Origin: a virus
Strand: one strand, 5' to 3'
Length of the DNA stretch: 36,339 nt
Virus record (IMG/VR): IMGVR_UViG_3300034012_000421
Location: 1 to 36,339 of that record
Every line of letters begins with the position of its first letter. The stretch's first letter is position 1. Of this stretch, positions 31,012 through 36,339 are shown piece after piece. The notes below the pieces were generated by a model that worked only from the letters and a program-made list of their open reading frames with translations, was not told the DNA's origin and did no database searches. A program made the position numbers and the translations under genes.

Positions 31012-31158
31012 ATGAAATACCTATTCGCACTTTGGTTAGCCGTTACAGCACCACTCGTTTACGCTACTTGTACCTATCATACATACTGTGATGCTGGTCG
31101 ATGCGTAAATTGTACAACTTGCTGTTATGGAGCCTCATGTAATACGAACTGCTATTAA
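31012..31158 (+). CDS. Secreted cysteine-rich peptide
   Basis: 48 residues. MKYLFALWLAVTAPLVYA is a signal peptide with a Val-x-Ala cleavage site. The predicted mature peptide is 30 residues with eight Cys (at 2, 8, 13, 16, 19, 20, 25 and 29) including a Cys-Cys pair, so up to four disulfides. A GAGGAGGAG ribosome site is very strong. It is predicted to go to the periplasm. No known toxin or inhibitor match is claimed; a role in superinfection exclusion or envelope change is a guess. Confidence 0.6.
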   Translation: MKYLFALWLAVTAPLVYATCTYHTYCDAGRCVNCTTCCYGASCNTNCY

Positions 31159-31359
31159 CCATGAGGGAAAGCGGATGCCAGCTTTTCGATTAATAATCGT
31201 CAAGGATAGAACTGGTGTAGCGAGTACCTCACCCTTCGGCCTAGCGATAGGTGGCAAGTAACCTACGCAGCATACGCATAGCTCCTTTACGTTTGTCTCC
31301 CCTTCTATGTGAGTATGCCGACTGACCGCCGTAAGCGGTCTACTAACTCAGGAGAAATC
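31159..31359 (+). other. 200-base gap with a perfect hairpin before the regulator gene
   Basis: The gap contains GACCGC-CGTAA-GCGGTC (31324-31340), a 6-bp hairpin ending 10 bases before the GGAGAAATC ribosome site of the regulator gene. It could cover or expose that site. A 28-codon ORF (31175-31261, with an AGGGAAAGCGG site) is possible but unsupported. No promoter that I trust was found. Confidence 0.35.
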
Positions 31360-31551
31360 ATGAAACTGTTGGACTATTTGAAAGAAACGCACAAGATTAA
31401 GAACGACCGTCAATTAGCCCTAAGAATAGGCGTATCAATGCCTACGATTAGCAAGATTCGTAACGGTCATAACGGGGTGTCGGCTGAGACTAAGATTGCC
31501 ATTCACAAGGCTTTCAATATGCCTATCGTTGAGATTGAGAGCTTCCTATGA
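31360..31551 (+). CDS. Cro/CI-like helix-turn-helix regulator
   Basis: 63 residues. DRQLALRIGVSMPTISKIRN is a clear helix-turn-helix of the XRE/Cro type, followed by a third helix (SAETKIAIHKAFNMPIVEIE). The size suits a Cro-like dimer without a protease domain. The start is the ATG at 31360 after GGAGAAATC. The palindrome at 29449-29468 is a possible operator, untested. No integrase or second repressor is present. Confidence 0.78.
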   Translation: MKLLDYLKETHKIKNDRQLALRIGVSMPTISKIRNGHNGVSAETKIAIHKAFNMPIVEIESFL

Positions 31552-31856
31552 GCTACGAGGCTACAGAACTATTAGTAGTTCGTTGGGGTGAGGCTAGAGG
31601 GATTATTCAGAACTCTGACGCTAAGACGCAGCTATTGAAGGCTTTTTCTGAAATGGGAGAGTTAGCCGATGCGATTACCAAACGAGACCGTGAATCAATT
31701 ATCGATGGACTTGGGGACGTTCTTGTATGCCTTACTATGGTTGCTGCTATTGAAGATGTCGATCTAAAGCAATGCTTCCAGTCAGCCTACGAGCAGATTA
31801 AGGATCGTAAAGGCTATCTAAACAAAGAAGGAGTATTCGTTAAAGATGACAAATGA
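31548..31856 (+). CDS. MazG-like nucleotide pyrophosphohydrolase
   Basis: 102 residues. LKAFSEMGELADAITKRDRE carries Glu 35 and 38 (ExxE), and SIIDGLGDVLVCLTMVAAIE carries Asp 53 and 57, the four metal ligands of MazG/all-alpha NTP pyrophosphatases. It would hydrolyse (d)NTPs or (p)ppGpp-like nucleotides, as phage MazG proteins are thought to do. ATGA overlap with the regulator gene. Confidence 0.75.
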   Translation: MSYEATELLVVRWGEARGIIQNSDAKTQLLKAFSEMGELADAITKRDRESIIDGLGDVLVCLTMVAAIEDVDLKQCFQSAYEQIKDRKGYLNKEGVFVKDDK

Positions 31857-32040
31857 CATCACCAAGGCAATCGAAATGGTCAATAAATGGTGGGCTAAGT
31901 CTATCGTTGCCATCATCCTCTGCGTTATCGGCTGGTATATCGGTGGGGTTCAAACAGAATCTCGGATAGCCTCTGATTGCAAGTTTGCAGGGGCATTTCG
32001 CGTAGACATCCAAGCCTTTACCTGCCAGCGTAGACTATGA
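31846..32040 (+). CDS. Small membrane protein with two cysteines
   Basis: 64 residues. NKWWAKSIVAIILCVIGWYI is one membrane helix, followed by an outside part with DCKFAGAFRVDIQAFTCQRR holding two Cys. The order suggests the C-terminus is periplasmic and disulfide-linked. Overlaps the MazG gene by 11 bases. The family is unknown to me. Confidence 0.58.
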   Translation: MTNDITKAIEMVNKWWAKSIVAIILCVIGWYIGGVQTESRIASDCKFAGAFRVDIQAFTCQRRL

Positions 32041-32240
32041 CTAGATTTTGTACGAGTTGCCAAGCCACTAGAGATGAGAACGGTGGCATAACAAGACCCA
32101 CTAAAGGCACTACCAGATGGATTTGCAAGTCCTGTATTGAAAAGAAATCCCCAAGTATCTACAGGAACCTATCTGGTAAACCGACACCAGTAAATCACAT
32201 TAATAGAATTGTCAAACAACTAAGGGAACGTAATGGGTAG
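32037..32240 (+). CDS. Small zinc-finger protein
   Basis: 67 residues. RFCTSCQATRDENGG and TRWICKSCIEKKSPS contribute two Cys-x-x-Cys pairs about 22 residues apart, a zinc ribbon, followed by a basic tail. ATGA overlap with the preceding gene. Probably binds nucleic acid; function unknown. Confidence 0.6.
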   Translation: MTRFCTSCQATRDENGGITRPTKGTTRWICKSCIEKKSPSIYRNLSGKPTPVNHINRIVKQLRERNG

Positions 32241-32439
32241 ACCTCGTAAGAATCCTGATGATCCTAAGTGGCAACCTGTGGCAGAACAAGTTACGGGAGT
32301 ACCAGTCAACGATGATTGGCGCATCTTCTTCGCAGCGGCTCTAGGAGGCTTAATTGCTAGGGGTAGTGGTCAGACCTATGACCAGATGATAAAAACGGCT
32401 TCAGAGATCGCTAAAGAGGCTCAGAAGTCACTTTCTTAG
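32233..32439 (+). CDS. Small phage protein ending the plus-strand block
   Basis: 68 residues, beginning MGRPRKNPDDPKWQPVAEQV, then a helical part (IFFAAALGGLIARGSGQTYD, MIKTASEIAKEAQK). Its last 12 bases overlap the end of the convergent spanin gene, leaving no room for an ordinary terminator between the blocks. Function unknown. Confidence 0.58.
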   Translation: MGRPRKNPDDPKWQPVAEQVTGVPVNDDWRIFFAAALGGLIARGSGQTYDQMIKTASEIAKEAQKSLS

Positions 32440-32886
32440 GGCTTCGTACTGGGTGTAGCATTGCTTGAGGGCTGTTCTGAGTTCGTCGGCCTCTCCAGCG
32501 ATCCTGACAAGAAATTGCCCATCCTCTCGGTAAAGCTCTTTTCCACTACAGGATGCCTGTCTAGCACCGGAGGAACTGGACAGGGAATCTGCTTCGGAAC
32601 GGGACTGACGGTGCTGCAAGCTGTTAGAGAGAGCAGTAGCCCTAGCGTTAATGTTCCTGATTTCCGCATCCTTTTCCCTCCTTAATTGATCCGCATTAGC
32701 CTGTAGCTCTTGCTCTCTCCTACGGGCTTCTTCTTGTCCCTTGGCGTACTCTGCGTATTGTGCAGCCTTCTCTTTATCCCATGCCTGTTGAACCTCAGCC
32801 TTACCTAGCTTGTGACCTTGGTATAAGCCTCCTGCTCCGGCTGCACCGATTGCGAAAACAACGCCAATGATGACGTAGGGGTTCAT
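32428..32886 (-). CDS. Inner-membrane spanin (Rz-like)
   Basis: 152 residues. NPYVIIGVVFAIGAAGAGGL is the N-terminal membrane helix; KEKAAQYAEYAKGQEEARRR and QELQANADQLRREKDAEIRN form the periplasmic coiled coil of Rz proteins. A lipoprotein gene is nested in another frame. With that partner it fuses inner and outer membranes at the end of lysis. Two C-terminal Cys may link dimers. Confidence 0.85.
   Translation of the reverse strand: MNPYVIIGVVFAIGAAGAGGLYQGHKLGKAEVQQAWDKEKAAQYAEYAKGQEEARRREQELQANADQLRREKDAEIRNINARATALSNSLQHRQSRSEADSLSSSSGARQASCSGKELYREDGQFLVRIAGEADELRTALKQCYTQYEALRK
32436..32669 (-). CDS. Outer-membrane spanin lipoprotein (Rz1-like), nested in Rz
   Basis: 77 residues. The signal MRKSGTLTLGLLLSLTAC ends in a lipobox with Cys 18, followed by a Pro-rich part (TVSPVPKQIPCPVPPVLDRH). 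A GGAGGGAAAAGG ribosome site lies before the ATG. It sits fully within the Rz gene in a different frame, the usual nested architecture, and both genes end within ten bases of each other. Confidence 0.82.
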   Translation of the reverse strand: MRKSGTLTLGLLLSLTACSTVSPVPKQIPCPVPPVLDRHPVVEKSFTERMGNFLSGSLERPTNSEQPSSNATPSTKP

Positions 32887-33065
32887 TTCGGCGGTACTTT
32901 CGTGGCATCAAGTTTCTTGTGTATCTTGACCTCACGGCATACCTGAACCTCTTTGCCCTTCTTGTCTTTTTGGGCATTACAGACTTTTTTAGTTTCTCCT
33001 GCGTGAATGTTAAACACAAGAAATAAACTAAAAAACACAGTTCCAGCCATACGTAACGCAATCAT
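32883..33065 (-). CDS. Small secreted basic protein
   Basis: 60 residues. MIALRMAGTVFFSLFLVFNI and HAGE give a signal peptide with a likely cut after HA. The mature part is Lys-rich with two Cys. ATGA overlap with the holin-like gene. It is in the lysis block and may help damage the envelope; function unknown. Confidence 0.58.
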   Translation of the reverse strand: MIALRMAGTVFFSLFLVFNIHAGETKKVCNAQKDKKGKEVQVCREVKIHKKLDATKVPPK

Positions 33066-33472
33066 GCTACCTCCGGGTGGGGTGGTTGTTCAGGTTTAGC
33101 TTTAGGGTCATAAATTGGCGCAATGCTAGGTTCCATGCGTACAGGAGCCTGTGTAGGTGACGGTGGTGGTGCTTTAGGTGGATCAGTCCAATCACTCGCC
33201 TTAGATACTCCCGGTGGTGGATCGATCAACTTAGCAACCCCATCCTTACCTTTAATGGCAAGCAATGTCGCTAACGCCCCAAGTATGTACTTAGACATAT
33301 CTGAGAGCAACATAAAGAACTGCTTATCCGCAGGTGCAATAGCGTTCATCGGCTGAGTCACAAAGACTACCGAATACATGGCTAGGCTAGACATCATCAG
33401 CAGCACAGCACAGAAGGTCGTGCCGATAACTAGCTTAATGATTGAATCAATATGGTCAGGAGTCCACTTCAT
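33062..33472 (-). CDS. Candidate holin, two membrane helices and proline-rich tail
   Basis: 136 residues. IIKLVIGTTFCAVLLMMSSL, AMYSVVFV form the first hydrophobic stretch and MSKYILGALATLLAIKG the second. Residues 85-136 are Pro-rich. A GGAGGAAAA site precedes the ATG. Its position between endolysin and spanins, size and two helices fit a class II holin, but the long tail is unusual, so the call is tentative. Confidence 0.5.
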   Translation of the reverse strand: MKWTPDHIDSIIKLVIGTTFCAVLLMMSSLAMYSVVFVTQPMNAIAPADKQFFMLLSDMSKYILGALATLLAIKGKDGVAKLIDPPPGVSKASDWTDPPKAPPPSPTQAPVRMEPSIAPIYDPKAKPEQPPHPEVA

Positions 33473-33651
33473 TTTTCCTCCGGCTTAAAATCCGCAGCAG
33501 GTACTAGCTGGTCAGGACAAGTCCCAGTTACAGCACAGGTAGGACGCTGACACTCAGGTTTATTCCAGTTCTTGTTATCTTGGCAAGGATAGCGAAACCT
33601 ATCCTCACAGCCTACGAGACTAAGAATGAACAACAGCCAAAGCGCGCGCAT
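33469..33651 (-). CDS. Small lipoprotein in the lysis block
   Basis: 60 residues. MRALWLLFILSLVGC is a signal with a lipobox (Leu-Val-Gly-Cys 15). The rest (DRFRYPCQDNKNWNKPECQR and PTCAVTGTCPDQL) has four more Cys. It overlaps the endolysin by 32 bases and the next gene by four. It could be a superinfection-exclusion lipoprotein or an accessory to lysis; the family is common in phages but its role is not known to me. Confidence 0.65.
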   Translation of the reverse strand: MRALWLLFILSLVGCEDRFRYPCQDNKNWNKPECQRPTCAVTGTCPDQLVPAADFKPEEK

Positions 33652-34258
33652 ACTGAGCCTCTCTATCTTCCATACCCTTATAACCGCCGTTAATGACCTT
33701 AGTCATGCCTCGTAAGTCTGTGGCATCAGCAAACCGATTTAGCTTGTTAGTCTCCCAGAACCAGCAAGCAGACTGAGCAGCACCTTCGAAACTTTGGGTG
33801 TATTCTGAGGCTTCTTCTGGAGTCATCTCTAGGCTAGCAGCGAACCAAAAATAGTTATCCTTGCCGGTAAGCTGGATTAATCCTCTGCCCTTGTAGACGC
33901 TCCCCTCTTGGCTAGCCTCATCACCGTTACCCATGCGATTCGCATAGACGTAATTAGCGATCTTATCCGGCTGTTTAGCGTAAGCCTTAGCCTGTGAGTC
34001 GGTCTGGAAATACTTAGGGAAGACTTTAAGGAGACCTTGAGCAGAGTAGTTCAGGTTCTCCGTTAGCCACACGAATCCACCTGATTCATGGTGACATTGG
34101 GCTAGGAAAGCCGCTATACGGTTAGGAGTCGTTATTTCGTATTCTTCTAGTAGTGACTTCCCACCGAGTTCGTGTTGCTTGCCGAATAAAGCCTCGTACC
34201 ATTGATCCGGGTACTTTGAATTAGGGATAAACTTTCTCCAAGCCTTGCGATCAATCAC
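33620..34258 (-). CDS. Endolysin, GH19 (chitinase-like) family
   Basis: 212 residues. AFLAQCHHESGGFVWLTENL, NYSAQGLLKVFP carries the catalytic Glu 58 and the second acidic residue Glu 67. VYKGRGLIQLTGKDNYFWFA (121-140) is the hallmark of GH19 endolysins, and TKVINGGYKGMEDREAQYAR is the C-terminal motif. It cleaves peptidoglycan. No signal peptide, so it would need a holin. The start is a GTG, overlapping the preceding stop by eight bases. Confidence 0.9.
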   Translation of the reverse strand: MIDRKAWRKFIPNSKYPDQWYEALFGKQHELGGKSLLEEYEITTPNRIAAFLAQCHHESGGFVWLTENLNYSAQGLLKVFPKYFQTDSQAKAYAKQPDKIANYVYANRMGNGDEASQEGSVYKGRGLIQLTGKDNYFWFAASLEMTPEEASEYTQSFEGAAQSACWFWETNKLNRFADATDLRGMTKVINGGYKGMEDREAQYARALAVVHS

Positions 34259-34556
34259 GATACATCCTCTCTAACAGTATGTCTCGCCGTAACTCTTTCA
34301 TCCTTCTGACTTCATGGACAGCAGCCTGAGTCGCTACGTGCATATCCCAAAGCATAAATCCAATAACAGGCATTACGATAAAGAAGGTTAATAACACCGC
34401 CATGACAGTAATCAATAATGTCCAAGGGATGTTCTCATCGTCTCGCTTCTTACTATCAGAACCATTAGCATTATTGCCCATAGAATTGTAAGAACGACTG
34501 CCCCAATCCATGCCAGCTGACTTTTTACCCGATTTATCTGTTGCCTTCGTTGCCAT
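34251..34556 (-). CDS. Small membrane protein in the lysis region
   Basis: 101 residues. A polar N-terminus is followed by PWTLLITVMAVLLTFFIVMP, VIGFMLWDMHVA, one or two membrane passes, then a charged C-terminus (HEVRRMKELRRDILLERMYR). Its first 145 bases overlap the end of the gene at 34412-35113 in another frame, and no good ribosome site is visible before the ATG. Could also be a holin or a holin partner. Confidence 0.55.
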   Translation of the reverse strand: MATKATDKSGKKSAGMDWGSRSYNSMGNNANGSDSKKRDDENIPWTLLITVMAVLLTFFIVMPVIGFMLWDMHVATQAAVHEVRRMKELRRDILLERMYRD

Positions 34557-35113
34557 CGAGCCGCTTGAATCTTTCTAGTCTCTATCGCCAGAGCATCTGC
34601 TTGCTCGTTCTGGATGTCAGCCCATGCCTTCTCAAAACGGCTCCAAACTGACCCTAACTCTGGTGGAGTGTTATAGACCATCTGCTCCCTGACTTGAGCC
34701 AGCATCTCGTTTAACTTGGATTCCAGCCTGATCCTCTCTAATGCCCTACGGCCTAACGATAAATCTCCTCGGTAAACCTCTTTAGCCGCTGCTTCACTCT
34801 GGACGTATATCTTTACTAGAGCCTCGTACTGGTCAATAAACGTACCTAGATTCGACCAAATATCGTTAAGCACATCATCTGGTACAGCCTTGGATACTTC
34901 CTGAACTCTTTTTACTTCTTCGTTATATTGCTTCTTCTGCTCAGGACTAGGATCGACTATCTTGTGATACTGTTCTTTTAGGTCTTTCAGTACGTCGCTA
35001 ACATCACCACTCGTTGACTTAATCTGCTTGTAAAGGTCTACGCCTTTTTTAGCGAGATCGATTGCTGTAGTACAGGCTTTATAAGCCGCAGCAATGGTTA
35101 TCGGGTCAATCAC
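34412..35113 (-). CDS. Helical protein with C-terminal membrane anchor
   Basis: 233 residues from a GTG (GTGA overlap). The N-terminus MIDPITIAAAYKACTTAIDL, AKKGVDLYKQ resembles a group of phage proteins of unknown function. A long charged helical body follows, then LAWIGAVVLTILWAIMLMVL as a membrane helix near the end. It may span or tether to the envelope during infection or be a membrane-associated virion protein. Confidence 0.6.
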   Translation of the reverse strand: MIDPITIAAAYKACTTAIDLAKKGVDLYKQIKSTSGDVSDVLKDLKEQYHKIVDPSPEQKKQYNEEVKRVQEVSKAVPDDVLNDIWSNLGTFIDQYEALVKIYVQSEAAAKEVYRGDLSLGRRALERIRLESKLNEMLAQVREQMVYNTPPELGSVWSRFEKAWADIQNEQADALAIETRKIQAARWQRRQQINRVKSQLAWIGAVVLTILWAIMLMVLIVRSETMRTSLGHY

Positions 35114-35388
35114 TCTACATGGAGACGCATCTTTATATCGCTTAACTCACGACGTAATTCTTCGTTATGCTCCTCGCATTTACGGTTCTGCTCTTCTACC
35201 TTGGCAAGACGCTCTGACATACGCTCTACTTCTTCACGTAAGGTAGCAATAACCTGTTGCCATGCAGCATCAGTTATCTCAGCAGACTTATTGTTCCGGT
35301 TATCGGCCTGAATCTTCTGATACATAGCCCAAGCTCCTGCACCTAGACCACCAATACCTACGACGATTTGAGAGAATAAGTTTTCCAT
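35110..35388 (-). CDS. Small membrane and coiled-coil protein
   Basis: 92 residues. SQIVVGIGGLGAGAWAMYQK is an N-terminal membrane helix; ATLREEVERMSERLAKVEEQ, RKCEEHNEELRRELSDI is a coiled coil. Looks like a second spanin-type or a holin-related protein; function unknown. Overlaps its downstream neighbour as GTGA. Confidence 0.55.
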   Translation of the reverse strand: MENLFSQIVVGIGGLGAGAWAMYQKIQADNRNNKSAEITDAAWQQVIATLREEVERMSERLAKVEEQNRKCEEHNEELRRELSDIKMRLHVE

Positions 35389-35390
35389 GA

Positions 35391-35924
35391 CTACTCATAA
35401 AGTATATTGATTGTTCCAGCGTCGAACTGCTGAGTTCCGTCGATGAAAAGACGCAGCCGATCCAAAGTTCCCGACAATGCAATTGACGCACCAGTATAGA
35501 CCGCAGTTGCTGCATCGCTATAACCGATACATCCTTGAGCTACCCAGTTATTTCCAGAAAGCTGCGTGATAACAATTGCTCCATGCCTAGAAGCATTACC
35601 AACTGACGCACCCCCAGCTCGTATTGCTATACCAGTAGTGTAGTTATTTGATCCAGCAGCCCCGCTAGCGATAGAAGCACTTGCTCCTAAGTATCCACTA
35701 GTTACAAAACCACCAGATGTACCTAGTTGAATCAGAACGTCACCGCTTCCGTTTGTCGATACGCTTTGAAATATCACCGTAATCCGCTTCGTCCACGATG
35801 GTATGCTTGTAAATTCAGGAGCAGTCTGGTTAGTCAGCGTGATTGCAGTACCCCGCTGGATACCGTCATACACAGCACCACTGTTCGTAGTAACTCCTGC
35901 GCTACCGTTAATAACTACTGACAT
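35391..35924 (-). CDS. Tail-fibre protein, paralogue of the 589-1170 product
   Basis: 177 residues, Ser/Thr/Gly/Ala-rich. IPSWTKRITVIFQSVSTNG, DVLIQLGTSGGFVTSGYL and the C-terminal LSGTLDRLRLFIDGTQQFDA, TINILYE match the gene at 589-1170. The N-terminus and loops differ, which suggests two versions of one tip. It is followed downstream by the lysis genes and preceded by two accessory genes. Receptor binding is inferred from the family resemblance. Confidence 0.68.
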   Translation of the reverse strand: MSVVINGSAGVTTNSGAVYDGIQRGTAITLTNQTAPEFTSIPSWTKRITVIFQSVSTNGSGDVLIQLGTSGGFVTSGYLGASASIASGAAGSNNYTTGIAIRAGGASVGNASRHGAIVITQLSGNNWVAQGCIGYSDAATAVYTGASIALSGTLDRLRLFIDGTQQFDAGTINILYE

Positions 35925-36139
35925 GATAGCCCCCTTAGTTCATCCAAAGTCGTGCAAGTATCCACCTGAGCTGTGATGTCACGCAGACGCTGCTTCTCAG
36001 CCACAATCGCTGATGTATCGCCATTAGCCTCTAGCGCACGCTGAAACGCGACATCTTGAGCAGCTAGGAGTGGCGCACGTTCAGCACGAAGCCGATCTTT
36101 AGTAATGGCTTGTGCCTTCTGAAAATCGATCGTAATCAT
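35915..36139 (-). CDS. Small helical protein of the fibre module
   Basis: 74 residues. MITIDFQKAQAITKDRLRAE, RAPLLAAQDVAFQRALEANG, then a C-terminal helix. This pattern of a short N-terminal strand and long basic helix is seen in small proteins beside phage fibres, often called fibre assembly or accessory proteins. ATGA overlap with its upstream gene. Role inferred. Confidence 0.65.
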   Translation of the reverse strand: MITIDFQKAQAITKDRLRAERAPLLAAQDVAFQRALEANGDTSAIVAEKQRLRDITAQVDTCTTLDELRGLSCQ

Positions 36140-36339
36140 TCAGTCACCTCAGTAAAGTCAGCAGTCCAAGCGTCACGGAATTCACGTGTAGCCGGAATGT
36201 CAGCAGCGTCTACGATCTTCCAAGGCTTGCCAGCAGGCACGTCTTTAGCCGCGATCTCTTGCAGACTTAAACCGCACTCAGGGGCTGGAGTCAGGATGCA
36301 GATGCCGCCGTTATCGTTAGGGTAGATGATTAGTTTCAT
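36136..36339 (-). CDS. Fibre-accessory protein, complete copy
   Basis: 67 residues, starting MKLIIYPNDNGGICILTPAP, ECGLSLQEIAAKD and ending DAWTADFTEVTE. The first 45 residues equal the partial copy at 1-135. The ATG uses the last three bases of the window, so the upstream ribosome site is not visible. It resembles a family of short phage proteins found next to fibre genes; function unknown. Confidence 0.65.
   Translation of the reverse strand: MKLIIYPNDNGGICILTPAPECGLSLQEIAAKDVPAGKPWKIVDAADIPATREFRDAWTADFTEVTE

Noticed and set aside
31175-31261. A 28-codon ORF in the gap before the regulator gene
   Set aside because: A ribosome-site-like stretch exists, but composition and sequence show nothing recognisable; mentioned only in the gap entry.
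30140-31551. Lysogeny module (integrase, CI, attachment site)
   Set aside because: Only one small Cro-like protein is present; no integrase, excisionase, full-length repressor or attachment-type repeat was seen.

Overview
The window looks like a nearly complete genome, or a genome-length contig, of a tailed double-stranded DNA phage of the podovirus type. It carries both terminase subunits, a roughly 700-residue portal, a scaffold, an SU10-type major capsid protein, an SU10-type head-tail adaptor, a P22 gp10-like tail hub, several tail-fibre and ejection-type proteins, a replication module and a full lysis cassette. No long tail tube, tape measure, integrase, RNA polymerase or DNA polymerase was recognised. 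The host is Gram-negative, because there is a nested Rz/Rz1 spanin pair with an outer-membrane lipobox. A freshwater betaproteobacterium is only an impression from the gene style.

Layout. From about 29.4 kb down to position 1, genes run on the minus strand almost without gaps, mostly coupled by ATGA/GTGA overlaps. In transcription order they are: a leader with two small ORFs and a strongly structured RNA ending in seven U residues (29019-29099); replication genes (poly-serine replisome organiser, primase zinc finger, DnaB-like helicase); two PD-(D/E)XK-type proteins and small unknowns; zinc-finger proteins and a Ref-like HNH protein; four tiny proteins, three of them strongly basic; a glycan cassette (acetyltransferase, methyltransferase, glycosyltransferase); terminase, portal, an ADP-ribosyltransferase-like protein, scaffold and capsid; a second glycosyltransferase; adaptor, tail hub and ejection proteins; and tail fibres. 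From 29.5 to 32.4 kb the plus strand carries an early block: Erf recombinase, an SSB-like protein, a secreted cysteine-rich peptide, a Cro-like regulator, a MazG-like enzyme and small unknowns. From 32.4 kb to the right end the minus strand carries the lysis genes (spanins, candidate holin, GH19 endolysin), membrane and coiled-coil proteins and a second fibre module.

The two window ends match. The first 135 bases and the last 135 bases encode the same 45 residues but differ at six synonymous sites, and each copy lies beside a member of the same fibre family. If the genome is circularly permuted, the tail-fibre and lysis regions would join into one late transcription unit across the window boundary, and the break falls in a duplicated fibre-accessory gene.

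Four HNH nuclease genes (one AP2-linked, one NUMOD4-like, one with a C-terminal helix-turn-helix, one Ref-like) sit between essential genes. The items most worth following up are the structured leader RNA, the ADP-ribosyltransferase-like protein between portal and scaffold, the eight-cysteine secreted peptide, the reduced primase with a serine-repeat initiator, and the terminal fibre-module duplication. All calls come from reading the sequence; no database search was run.
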